Below are positions 1 to 8,212 of a stretch of 64,000 nucleotides of DNA, one piece after another. Each line of letters begins with the position of its first letter. Position 1 is the first letter of the stretch. This stretch comes from Chitinophagales bacterium (GTDB lineage: Bacteria; Bacteroidota; Bacteroidia; Chitinophagales; CAIOSU01). Position numbers and translations under genes: made by a program. The notes below the pieces were generated by a model. It saw only the letters and a list, made by a program, of their open reading frames with translations, was not told the DNA's origin and ran no database searches. Location of the stretch: assembly GCA_040877935.1 (NCBI GenBank), contig JBBDNB010000012.1:85309-149308 (forward strand). The letters are read 5' to 3'.

Positions 1-906
1 TGCACAACCAATATTGAACTGGATTTGCCCGAGGCAGAACCCAAACTGGTAGTAGAAGGCAGTATTAATGCCGGTGGCCCACCCATTGTTACGCTTAGCA
101 GAAATGCCTCCTTTTTTGGAGAAGTCAATTTAAAAGATTTCGATCAGTATTTTGTTAATGGAGCAAATGTATGGGTGTATTCCAATTCCGATTCTGTAAA
201 ATTAGGTGAATTCTGTACGGCTTCTTTTCCTGAAAATGTGCAACGTCAACTGGCCAGAAGCCTTGGTTATAGTTTTAGTGATACCGTGCAACTGCCCAAT
301 ATTTGTATATACACCATTCCAGAAATTATCGATTTGTTCCAGGGCGATTCGAGCAATGCTTTTTTGGGAGAATACCGGAAATCTTATTCCTTAAAGATTG
401 AGGCTGAAGGAAAGACTTTGACATCCAAAACAAGTATTCCGGCCAAGCCCGATGTACATTCCCTGGGCGTTATTCCGCATCCAGATGAAAAAAAGGACAG
501 TCTTGTTTCGGTGACGATCACCTTTTCAGTTCCGGATTCAGGCGGTAATTTTATAAGGTATCTGACTAAACGCAATAACGAACCTTTTTATGCACCACTT
601 TCAGCTTCAGTTTACAGTGATAAATTGTTCAGAGGAGGCACCTACACTTTTCCCCTGGAAGCGGGGCAAAATCCCAATAGAGAGATCGATTGGGAAACAT
701 ACAGCTATTTTTGGAAAGGTGATACCGTAAAGGTGAAATGGTCAACCATTGACAAGGCCCATTATGATTTTTGGAATACTATTGAAAATGATGGAGGAGA
801 CTCACCATTGAGCACACCTACACGTATTAAATCCAATATTAATGGGGGACTCGGTATTTGGGGCGGTTATGGGGCAGTATATTTGAGTATAATTGTGCCT
901 GAGTAA
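1..906 (+). CDS. DUF4249-family lipoprotein (5' end outside window)
   Basis: The reading frame is open from base 1 and its first visible codon is Cys, followed by TTNIELDLPEAEPKLVVEG. This matches the mature N-terminus of a DUF4249 lipoprotein whose signal peptide lies just upstream, so the first Cys is probably the lipidated one. DUF4249 proteins are Bacteroidota outer-membrane-associated lipoproteins, usually encoded next to a TonB-dependent receptor; they have a beta-sandwich-like N-terminal half and a conserved C-terminal segment rich in Trp and Tyr, both visible here. The receptor would have to lie to the left. A start inside the window (TTG at 25) is not credible because homology continues upstream of it. 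The exact ligand is unknown. Confidence 0.8.
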   Translation, partial: CTTNIELDLPEAEPKLVVEGSINAGGPPIVTLSRNASFFGEVNLKDFDQYFVNGANVWVYSNSDSVKLGEFCTASFPENVQRQLARSLGYSFSDTVQLPNICIYTIPEIIDLFQGDSSNAFLGEYRKSYSLKIEAEGKTLTSKTSIPAKPDVHSLGVIPHPDEKKDSLVSVTITFSVPDSGGNFIRYLTKRNNEPFYAPLSASVYSDKLFRGGTYTFPLEAGQNPNREIDWETYSYFWKGDTVKVKWSTIDKAHYDFWNTIENDGGDSPLSTPTRIKSNINGGLGIWGGYGAVYLSIIVPE

Positions 907-1047
907 ATGCTGTAAATGAATGGAACGCTGGTGACACTGATTTTTCATGATAAAATTAAATTGATTTCAGATTTGCTGAAACTGTTTCTATCAGTATATA
1001 CCTGCTGAAACTGTGACATCTGGGTGCTAATATTATCGAATCAATCT

Positions 1048-1079
1048 TTTGTCGTAGTTTTAGCTTTCCAATGATTTTG
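1048..1079 (+). promoter_or_regulatory. Bacteroidota-type promoter of the metzincin-like lipoprotein gene
   Basis: TTTG at 1048-1051, 20 bases, then TGATTTTG at 1072-1079. This fits the Bacteroidota -33 TTTG / -7 TAnnTTTG pattern with one mismatch and leaves a 5' leader of about 33 nt before the ATG at 1119. Confidence 0.5.
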
Positions 1080-1118
1080 CTAATTTACCTGAAATTTATT
1101 TTTCAATAAAAAAATACT

Positions 1119-1940
1119 ATGGCTTTTGATTTTCGAAATTTCCGTTTAGCGACTATTGTTTTATTTGCTTTGCTGCTTTTCAGCTCATGTGATAAAGACA
1201 ATAATGATCCCGATGACAATGATATAAAGGAAGACAAATACACTTTAGATCATTTTTATTCTGGAATATCAACCCTTAAGCTGGAAGTAGCTTATGAAAC
1301 AGGTGCAGAGCCTATTATTGAAAGTGGTGGAATATTAGGGAATGAACCTGCCTGGAATCTGACCAAAAACAATATAGAAGCCCTTTTTCAGGGGCGTAGT
1401 GTAGAAACGCAGATAGATTTGCCGCTCACCCTTCAGGAAATGACTGAAATCCCAAAACAAAAACAAGGGGATTACAGCTCCGCTGATATCAAAGAAATTG
1501 CCGATGAGTTCAGGAAAGGGGTAAATGAAGGAAGCACGGGCAATATTTTTATACTTTTTGTAGATGCCTATTACAGTTCGGGTGGAGAGCGTCAGGAAAA
1601 TGTACTGGGAGTTGCGCTGGGAGAAACCCCTTATGTTGCAATATTTAAGCCTGTAATCAATAGTGTTTCATCCGGTTCCAGAAAAAATGTAGAGCAGGCA
1701 ACTGTAATCCACGAGGTAGGTCATGCAATCGGTTTGGTGAATTTTGGACTGCCCATGACGGCCAATCACCAAGATGAGGATCATGGCAAACATTGCACCA
1801 ATGAAGATTGTGTTATGTACTGGACGGTAGAAAACAAATCTGACATTACGGATTTTATAGGTATCATTAATGACAATGAAAAAATTCTGTTCGGACAGGA
1901 GTGTTTGGATGATGCACGTGCTTATCAACCAGAATTATAA
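1119..1940 (+). CDS. metzincin-like zinc metalloprotease lipoprotein
   Basis: A lipoprotein signal (hydrophobic LATIVLFALLLFSSC, lipobox Cys at about residue 25) leads into a 273-residue protein. Near residue 198 it has HEVGHAIGLVNFG, an HExxHxxG zinc motif, followed by an His-rich stretch and CTNEDCVMYW. The Cx4CxM arrangement with the preceding HExxHxxG resembles the archaemetzincin signature, but the two parts are separated by an extra loop of about 18 residues. The Met could be the metzincin Met-turn. The protein is probably anchored in a periplasmic or outer membrane leaflet. The substrate is unknown. The gene stands alone, with its own promoter at 1048-1079. Confidence 0.7.
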   Translation: MAFDFRNFRLATIVLFALLLFSSCDKDNNDPDDNDIKEDKYTLDHFYSGISTLKLEVAYETGAEPIIESGGILGNEPAWNLTKNNIEALFQGRSVETQIDLPLTLQEMTEIPKQKQGDYSSADIKEIADEFRKGVNEGSTGNIFILFVDAYYSSGGERQENVLGVALGETPYVAIFKPVINSVSSGSRKNVEQATVIHEVGHAIGLVNFGLPMTANHQDEDHGKHCTNEDCVMYWTVENKSDITDFIGIINDNEKILFGQECLDDARAYQPEL

Positions 1941-2040
1941 TATCCATTTATAGCCTATCAATTTTATTGTTTTTGTATTTTGCCACAATAGTGCAGTAGT
2001 TTTTTAATTTTACTGTAATTGAAAAACTAAAATTTATCAT

Positions 2041-3120
2041 ATGCGCTATTGGACTTTTCTATTTGCCTTGTCAGTATTTTTTGTAACTGCCTGCAGTTCT
2101 GAACAAACTTCTAAATCATTAGAAGATCGCGAACACATACAATACAACTTGGCACTTCAGGATCATTTTGAGCTTTATGGGAGCTTACCTTTGAAGGCTG
2201 AAAACCCAAACAATAAGATCACAGATGAAAAAGTGGAACTGGGACGCTTGCTTTATTTCGACAAGCGCTTGTCCAAAGATGGAACAGTGAGTTGTAATTC
2301 CTGCCATAACCTGGAGACATTTGGTGTGGATAATCTACCGACTTCGCCAGGAGTAGGAGGGACTTTAGGCCCCAGAAATTCGCCAACAGTCTTTAATGCG
2401 GCATTGCACAAAAGTCAATTTTGGGACGGCCGTGCCAAAGATGTGGAAGAACAGGCTGGTATGCCGATTTTAAACCCAATAGAAATGGCTATTCCCAGCG
2501 AAGAATTTTTAATTGAGCGATTGTCTCAAATTCCACTTTACAAAGAGAAATTTAGTGAAGCATTTCCTGAGGAAGAATCTGCAATAAACTATGAGAACCT
2601 TAAAAAAGCCATTGCTGTATTTGAGCGTCTAATGATTACCCCTTCTTCATTTGATGAATATCTTGCTGGCGATTCCAGTGCATTAACCCTAAAGCAGAAA
2701 AAAGGAATGATGACTTTTTCTTTGGTTGGTTGCACTACTTGTCATGCAGGAAGATTATTAGGTGGGGAGCTATTGCAGAAATTTGGTGTTTATTACAGCT
2801 ATTGGGATTATACCGGAAGTAAAAATATAGATGAAGGGCTTTTTGAAGTGACAAAAAATGAAACTGAAAAATATATTTTCAAAGTGCCTTCCCTGAGGAA
2901 TGTAGCCAAAACAGCCCCTTATTTCCACGATGGAAGTGTTGATACGCTTGAAAAAGCTGTTCAAATTATGGCGATCACTCAATTAGACCTAAAGTTGAGT
3001 GATTCAGAAGTTGAGAACATCGTTGCTTTTCTAAATGCATTAACCAGCGATATTCCGGATGAATTAAAAGAAGTACCTGAAGCATTAAAAGATCAGGAAG
3101 AAGGCATGACATCGCTTTAA
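2041..3120 (+). CDS. di-haem cytochrome c peroxidase (MauG/CcpA family)
   Basis: The protein has 359 residues with a lipoprotein-type signal (FFVTAC, Cys at about 18). Two c-type haem motifs are visible: CNSCH near residue 84 and CTTCH near residue 230, as in bacterial di-haem peroxidases that reduce hydrogen peroxide with electrons from small cytochromes in the periplasm. The segments RNSPTVFNAALH and FWDGRAKDVEEQA and the C-terminal FKVPSLRNV with PYFHDGSV are typical of this family. The length is normal. A possible promoter is TTTG 1972-1975, 21 bases, TAGTTTTT. MauG-like oxidases share the fold, so a role beyond peroxide detoxification is possible. Confidence 0.9.
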   Translation: MRYWTFLFALSVFFVTACSSEQTSKSLEDREHIQYNLALQDHFELYGSLPLKAENPNNKITDEKVELGRLLYFDKRLSKDGTVSCNSCHNLETFGVDNLPTSPGVGGTLGPRNSPTVFNAALHKSQFWDGRAKDVEEQAGMPILNPIEMAIPSEEFLIERLSQIPLYKEKFSEAFPEEESAINYENLKKAIAVFERLMITPSSFDEYLAGDSSALTLKQKKGMMTFSLVGCTTCHAGRLLGGELLQKFGVYYSYWDYTGSKNIDEGLFEVTKNETEKYIFKVPSLRNVAKTAPYFHDGSVDTLEKAVQIMAITQLDLKLSDSEVENIVAFLNALTSDIPDELKEVPEALKDQEEGMTSL

Positions 3121-3133
3121 ACCTGAGCTCGAT

Positions 3134-3163
3134 AATTATTTAAGAGCCGAGCAATAAATAATT
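3134..3163 (+). repeat. AT-rich inverted repeat after the peroxidase gene
   Basis: AATTATTTA at 3134-3142 pairs perfectly with TAAATAATT at 3155-3163 just after the peroxidase stop codon. It could act as a weak terminator or RNA-stabilising hairpin, but there is no clear T-run. Confidence 0.3.
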
Positions 3164-3249
3164 TCCGAACACAGGTTTTAAATATTTAAAATTCAACTGG
3201 CAGCAATCAAATAGAGTTTGTCTATAAAGTCTGAGTGTCCGCTTTAGAA

Positions 3250-3345
3250 TGTCCGAGTTCCAGCCTGCCTGCCCGCCCGGACAAACCCTGCCCGAACGAC
3301 TTCGTTCAGGCGGGCATTCGCAGGGGCACGAAGTCGTTTCTGCAA
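3250..3345. repeat. GC-rich palindromic intergenic repeat (gap 3121-3484)
   Basis: This is the only notable content of the 3121-3484 gap. It is a GC-rich island in AT-rich surroundings, with a hairpin at 3290-3315 (GCCCG-AACGA...TTCGTT-CAGGCGGGC) and further CCTGCC/GGCAGG complementarity. Similar CCCGCC/GGCGGG hairpins recur at 9834-9866 and near 35880. Such elements are dispersed non-coding repeats. No protein is supported here. Confidence 0.5.
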
Positions 3346-3484
3346 AGGCAGGGCAAGCAGGTGAAATGGTGATGGGTTGGTTGGGGTGAGTTGGAGACAT
3401 TCATAATCAATGCTTTGGCTTTTGTGTAAACGAGAAACAGTTAAGTAGTTTACAAAAACAAAAAATTACGGACTTTTGCAGGAG

Positions 3485-4564
3485 ATGCCCGCTATCCGCA
3501 AGATCATACATATAGATATGGATGCTTTTTATGCTTCCATTGAGCAACGTGATAATCCAACATTACGCGGCAAGCCGGTGGCCGTTGGCGGTAGCGCGGA
3601 ACGAGGCGTGGTGGCTGCTGCCAGTTATGAAGCGCGTAAGTATGGTGTGCATTCTGCTATGCCATCTGTTACTGCTAAGCGGAAATGCCCCCATCTTATT
3701 TTTGTAAAACACCGCTTTGAAGTGTATCGCTCAGTGAGCATTCAAATACGGGAAATTTTTAGAGATTACACAGAACTCGTTGAGCCACTTTCACTGGATG
3801 AAGCCTACTTGGATGTCACCAGCAATAAAAAGCAAATGCCCTCTGCCACTTTGATAGCTGAGGAAATACGCCAGCGGATCTTTGAAACTACGGGGCTTAC
3901 AGCTTCAGCCGGCATCTCTTTTAATAAGTTTCTCGCCAAAGTGGCCAGTGATGTCAATAAGCCCAATGGCATTACCGTAATCCCGCCTGAAAAAGCTACT
4001 GCATTTTTGGAACAGTTGCCTATCAATAAGTTTCACGGCATTGGTAAAGTAACAGAGGGAAAAATGAGAAAGCTGGGCATCCACAACGGTGCAGATTTGA
4101 AAGGATTTTCAGAAATTGAACTGGTCCGGCAATTTGGTAAATCAGGGAGGCATTATTACAACATTGTGCGCGGCAAAGATGAACGGGAGGTGGAAGCCAA
4201 CCGCATTCGCAAGTCGGTGGGTGCAGAAAATACCTTTGAAAGCGATTTGAGTAGTGAAACAGAAATGCTGCAGGAGCTGGAAAAAATAGCAGCTAAAGTA
4301 GTAGAGCGACTGAAAAAAAGTAAAACCAAAGGCCGGACGATCACCTTAAAACTCAAGTATCAGGATTTTAAGCAGCACACGCGCAGCAAGAGTTTCCCTT
4401 ATTTCCTGGAGCCCGATGAAAAATTAATAATGGGAATTGTACGGGAATTGCTGCACCAGCCCTACTTCCCAGAAAAATCAGTGCGTTTGCTGGGCATTAC
4501 ATTTTCCAATCTTAATAACGAGCAGCCAAAAGGTACAGGAGCGCAGTTGACTTTGCAGTTTTAG
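3485..4564 (+). CDS. dinB: DNA polymerase IV (Y family, translesion)
   Basis: A 359-residue Y-family polymerase. The N-terminal HIDMDAFYASIEQ supplies the first catalytic Asp, and SLDEAYLDVT supplies the Asp-Glu pair near residue 100. GISFNKFLAKVASDVNKPNG and the helix-hairpin-helix-like GIGKVTEGKMRKLGI follow, then the little-finger domain. It copies past damaged template bases without proofreading. I start it at ATG 3485 rather than the upstream in-frame TTG at 3476, because GACTTTTG at 3471-3478 is a near-perfect -7 promoter box and the TTG lies inside it. The message would then be nearly leaderless. No LexA-like box is obvious. Confidence 0.93.
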   Translation: MPAIRKIIHIDMDAFYASIEQRDNPTLRGKPVAVGGSAERGVVAAASYEARKYGVHSAMPSVTAKRKCPHLIFVKHRFEVYRSVSIQIREIFRDYTELVEPLSLDEAYLDVTSNKKQMPSATLIAEEIRQRIFETTGLTASAGISFNKFLAKVASDVNKPNGITVIPPEKATAFLEQLPINKFHGIGKVTEGKMRKLGIHNGADLKGFSEIELVRQFGKSGRHYYNIVRGKDEREVEANRIRKSVGAENTFESDLSSETEMLQELEKIAAKVVERLKKSKTKGRTITLKLKYQDFKQHTRSKSFPYFLEPDEKLIMGIVRELLHQPYFPEKSVRLLGITFSNLNNEQPKGTGAQLTLQF

Positions 4565-4705
4565 TTGGACGGGGGAATATGGAAGTTAAGCTTCAATGGA
4601 TACACTTGTTTGGAAGTTGAAAGCTTTGTTGGAAAAGGAGTGGCAGTTTTGAGGCTGACATCTCTTTTAGATTTTTTATCTGGCACTGTTTTCAACTTTT
4701 AGCAT

Positions 4706-4815
4706 TTGGCGCAAATAACTTTTAGCGTCATTTCACTGCAAAATTATGTAGTGGTTGACTTTACGTGGCGCCAACAAACTTACAGAGTTTAGCATTTTTT
4801 ACAAAATAAGTCAAC
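4706..4815. repeat. inverted repeats in the 4565-4922 gap
   Basis: The 358-base gap contains no gene. Two dyads are visible: TTGGCGC 4706-4712 with GCGCCAA 4768-4774, and GTTGACTT 4754-4761 with AAGTCAAC 4808-4815. The dyads interleave, so they could be operator sites or a degenerate mobile hairpin. No function can be assigned. Confidence 0.3.
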
Positions 4816-4922
4816 TATTTGGTAAATCTCACTCTTAACAGAAAGTTTTTCGTCATTAATCATTTTTTCTAATGAATAATTCGGGTTTAACAGTTACTTT
4901 AGATATCTACTAGAATCACCCT

Positions 4923-5363
4923 ATGGCTCCATCACTGCTATTTACGTACACAGCTTGTGGAATTTTCTTTCTCACTGGTCTAATCACTGGCGTTTGGAAG
5001 TACTACCATATCCATTCATCGAAGGAAGCACAAGCACCTGTCTATGTGGATATCGCACATCGAACATCGCTGATGTATAGTTTTGCCACACTGGTTCTGG
5101 CCAAATTTGTGGAACTAAGCCCCTATTCCGAGATGGTGACTTTCTGGTCGGCAGCAGCGCCCATCGTGTTTTTCGCTCTGGCGATTTCAACGTATGTGAT
5201 TCATGGGGTGCTAAAAGACACCGATAATCAGATGAAAAAACCCCACAAACTGGGAGCATCCACGCTTCCTAATTGGGTGATTATCACATTTATGGTGGCG
5301 CTGATCATAGCTGAGATCGGAGGGTTTGGAATTTTGTTTGTGGGATTCTTGAGCACGCTATAG
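4923..5363 (+). CDS. small four-helix integral membrane protein, unknown function
   Basis: 146 residues with about four hydrophobic segments (roughly residues 4-22, 48-68, 76-98 and 117-143). The loop after helix 1 contains KYYHIHSS and the second helix begins with DIAHRTSLMYSF, so conserved-looking His and Tyr residues face the membrane boundary. This layout is seen in small uncharacterised membrane proteins of marine bacteria. I do not recognise the family with certainty. It stands alone between dinB and the AT-rich island. Confidence 0.6.
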   Translation: MAPSLLFTYTACGIFFLTGLITGVWKYYHIHSSKEAQAPVYVDIAHRTSLMYSFATLVLAKFVELSPYSEMVTFWSAAAPIVFFALAISTYVIHGVLKDTDNQMKKPHKLGASTLPNWVIITFMVALIIAEIGGFGILFVGFLSTL

Positions 5364-5424
5364 CTCTGAAAACGCACAAGATGGCTGGAGCTCATAGCTA
5401 GCGGGTCTTGCCACGAGCGGGGGC

Positions 5425-6948
5425 TTAAGGCTCAATTTTTATTTCTTTATAAGTTACGGCTTTATTCAACTTGGTTATATGATAATTGATATCATACTTA
5501 CCTTTTTTGTGGGATGTAGAGTTGAATTTATTTTTTACATCCTGTAATATTTCTTGAGGGATGTTTTCTTCTGATTTAACTTGAAATGTTGAGTTTTTTT
5601 TCACAATTAATATAAAATCAACTTGATAGTTTTCTATATTTATAGGGTAAGTTGCTCTACTTTGCATATAGAGATTATTTTGGTAAATGCATGTCCTAAG
5701 TTTATCAGATATATCTGGGATCCAGTACTCTATTATTTTTAATATATGAGAACTATCAGTATGCAAATCATATTCAATTTCAGACCTCCCATTTGAATCG
5801 CAATCTAAATGGATAAAACCTTTTAATGAGTAACTGTAATTTTGATTTTTTAATTTTTCTAAGATATAGTTCTCTATTATTTCTTTTCTTTTTAAGTAAA
5901 GGGTTTTATTATGTTCTTCAACATTAATAATTGTGTTGCTTCTGAGGTTTAAAAACTCGTTATGTTTGGCTTTTACTTTTGCTATTCTTATTGAATCCTC
6001 CTCAATTTTCCTTAATCGGTCTAGTTCTCTTTTTTCGCGTGATAAATCATAAGGTATGATAATAAATACAGGATTGTACTCTTTTAAATAGTCTTCAAGG
6101 CTGGCTGCTACATAATCTTTATAATAGAGGCGAAATGGATCTTCATAAAAAAATAACAATCTACCAACTGAATACCTCCAAACAATATCGTCTGGCTGAA
6201 ATGCAATATGGTTTTTAGCTATATATTTTATTGAGTCATTTTTTGGGTAAAGTAATTCTTTGCTTTGATGAGGTAATGAGACATATTCAATTCCATCTAT
6301 AAAGGATGTATTTGATGACTTATCAAAATTCACATGAAAATTTCTAACAAACTCTGAAATATCGAGTTTCTTAATTATTCTACCTGTCTGTATATTGCGC
6401 TTAAGCCTCCAATATAATATTCCTTTATCATATTTTTGAATATCTTCAATCTCAATAAAAGTATTGTTTTTCTTTATTTTTTCTTTTATTAACCATTTGC
6501 CATCAAAAATACCTTCTTTGTTAAAATTGCCTTCAACATATAAATCACTGTGATTGTTGAAGTAAAATTCTCCTATTAATTTTCCATCCTTAAAAGTGCA
6601 TGAACTTATCAGTGTTTTATTTGCTCCATCAATTTTAATTTTCGTCCATTTACCGTCTAATTTATCATCCTTGAAATTTCCAGATTGAACTATATTGTCA
6701 GATATAAATTTCCATTCGCCAACTTTTAATCCATTTGCATATTGTCCTTTTATTTCATTTTTATTACCTGATTCTGATTTCCGTATATATGTGAATGCAC
6801 CATGGTATATTCTTTCGTAGGCATCATTTTCATAATACTCATAAGTAGCCTCTCCACCTTTATAAGATCCCTTATAAGTTTTAATGTTTTGAGCAATAGA
6901 TGCATAGTGTATAAAACACAAGCACAGAAGTATGCATTTATAAATCAT
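5425..6948 (-). CDS. secreted MORN/YwqK-repeat protein, unknown function
   Basis: 507 residues with a signal peptide (ILLCLCFIHYASIAQ). The N-terminal half contains YwqK/MORN-like repeats, short hairpin modules with the pattern G-x-[FY]-x-x-G-x-x-x-G-x-W, for example NGLKVGEWKF, DDKLDGKWTKI and KEGIFDGKWLIKE. The middle (about residues 290-360) is charged and probably helical. The C-terminal 130 residues look like a separate alpha/beta domain. Its start codon overlaps the stop of the upstream 85-residue gene by 4 bases (ATGA), so the two are translationally coupled. It lies in a conspicuously AT-rich segment that looks acquired. YwqK-type proteins are often linked to toxin-immunity loci, but no toxin is visible here. 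Confidence 0.6.
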   Translation of the reverse strand: MIYKCILLCLCFIHYASIAQNIKTYKGSYKGGEATYEYYENDAYERIYHGAFTYIRKSESGNKNEIKGQYANGLKVGEWKFISDNIVQSGNFKDDKLDGKWTKIKIDGANKTLISSCTFKDGKLIGEFYFNNHSDLYVEGNFNKEGIFDGKWLIKEKIKKNNTFIEIEDIQKYDKGILYWRLKRNIQTGRIIKKLDISEFVRNFHVNFDKSSNTSFIDGIEYVSLPHQSKELLYPKNDSIKYIAKNHIAFQPDDIVWRYSVGRLLFFYEDPFRLYYKDYVAASLEDYLKEYNPVFIIIPYDLSREKRELDRLRKIEEDSIRIAKVKAKHNEFLNLRSNTIINVEEHNKTLYLKRKEIIENYILEKLKNQNYSYSLKGFIHLDCDSNGRSEIEYDLHTDSSHILKIIEYWIPDISDKLRTCIYQNNLYMQSRATYPINIENYQVDFILIVKKNSTFQVKSEENIPQEILQDVKNKFNSTSHKKGKYDINYHITKLNKAVTYKEIKIEP

Positions 6949-7202
6949 CTTTGAATATCCTTTATAAAATCCCTCAAAGCTTCAATAATAAGCTTGTTAT
7001 TAGAATTGTTTTCGTTTAATATACTTTTTAATATTTGAATAGATAATTGATCAGGGATAATAAACCACATTGGATTACCAAATACTTTAGGATAACTTAC
7101 ATCTTCAGAATTATAATCATCGCCATTCCATCTCATAGCTATAACACTATAATCGTTTTCCCAAATCCCTGAGATAATGGAAAACTTATCATTATCATAC
7201 AA
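6945..7202 (-). CDS. small hypothetical protein coupled to the MORN-repeat gene
   Basis: 85 residues, acidic, no signal peptide, with the motifs SIISGIWENDYSVIAMRWNG and GNPMWFIIPDQLS. The size, acidity and 4-base overlap with the downstream secreted gene would suit a cytoplasmic partner or immunity-like protein, but that is inference. I do not recognise the family. The 287 bases upstream (7203-7489) hold no gene. Confidence 0.5.
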   Translation of the reverse strand: MYDNDKFSIISGIWENDYSVIAMRWNGDDYNSEDVSYPKVFGNPMWFIIPDQLSIQILKSILNENNSNNKLIIEALRDFIKDIQR

Positions 7203-7489
7203 TATTTTTCTATATTCATTTTTTTGAATTTACTAATCTTGGATTTATTTATCAAAGTTAATTTTTTTCTGGGTATGTAAAGGGTAGAAGCAGTATCCAT
7301 TGGAAGAAGGTTCGCATTTTCTCTGCTGAAAGCTTTGCTGCAAATGCGCTACAACTTGGGGGCAGTTGGGGGCTCTAACTTTTCGTTTTAGTACTGACTT
7401 TTATTTCATTCACTTACTTTTCAGTTAAACAACTATACCCCAATTGATTATAGCCGATGTTGTAGCGGTTGTTTTTTATATTCTAAAAT

Positions 7490-8212
7490 TTAATTATTAT
7501 CAATTGTTACTAAATATTTTTTATACAATTCTATGAATACCTTGTCTATCAAAACCAATAGAAAAAAGTAAATAAAATAGTTTTCGTATTTGTGGTCTTC
7601 ATTTGCTAATGTTTTTAGTGTTGGCAAATTCTGTTGATACGAGGGAGTGTTGTGTGCAATTCGATTTCTTTGCCTATACAAATGCTTTTCATACATTTTT
7701 TTCAATGATGTGTTTGCAAATAAGGTCGCTTTTTCATTAGCAAAATGTGTGGCTTTAATATCCTTTAAAATTGACTCAAAACTTAGAATATCTTTCTGTG
7801 CCCAAATTGATAAATTGGTATTTGAAAATGTATCTAAAATATCCGAAGAAGTTGTTATCAATATATCTTTTTTATCAATATCAATATTAGAAAACTTTAA
7901 ACCATATTTTTCAATTTGCTTTATCAATTCCTTGTAAATCTTTTGCTTTTCTGAATAGCTTGAACATTCACCAAAAGGCATTCTTGTAAAATCATATCTG
8001 TATTCGTAATCAACGGTCGCCATTTCCCAACAGACACATTTCATTTTCTGTTCTTGAAATCCTGTCATTTTTAGAAATACGGATTGCATTACATAGTCAC
8101 ACAAGGGAAAGGTTTCAATTCCACTTCCTATTCCTGTACTTGCAGACACAATATCTTTCAAAATGTCTGTAATTGGTGATAATATGAAATCGGTGTGATT
8201 GTTAGGACGCAT
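7490..8212 (-). CDS. HEPN-domain protein, partner of the DUF262 protein
   Basis: 240 residues. Near residue 183 it carries RNRIAHN, the R-x4-H motif of HEPN ribonucleases, placed in a helical C-terminal half as expected (KKMYEKHLYRQ before it, FIYFFLLVLIDKVFIELYKKYL after it). The N-terminal half (residues 1-100) is not recognised. It starts inside the end of the DUF262 gene (11-base overlap), so the two are made together. HEPN proteins with an intact RxxxxH usually cleave RNA and are toxins or effectors in anti-phage and toxin-antitoxin systems. The composition is very AT-rich, like the surrounding island. Confidence 0.65.
   Translation of the reverse strand: MRPNNHTDFILSPITDILKDIVSASTGIGSGIETFPLCDYVMQSVFLKMTGFQEQKMKCVCWEMATVDYEYRYDFTRMPFGECSSYSEKQKIYKELIKQIEKYGLKFSNIDIDKKDILITTSSDILDTFSNTNLSIWAQKDILSFESILKDIKATHFANEKATLFANTSLKKMYEKHLYRQRNRIAHNTPSYQQNLPTLKTLANEDHKYENYFIYFFLLVLIDKVFIELYKKYLVTIDNN

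Noticed and set aside
3140..3400. 86-codon minus-strand frame rich in Cys and Pro
   Set aside because: Its composition comes from a GC-rich palindromic repeat.
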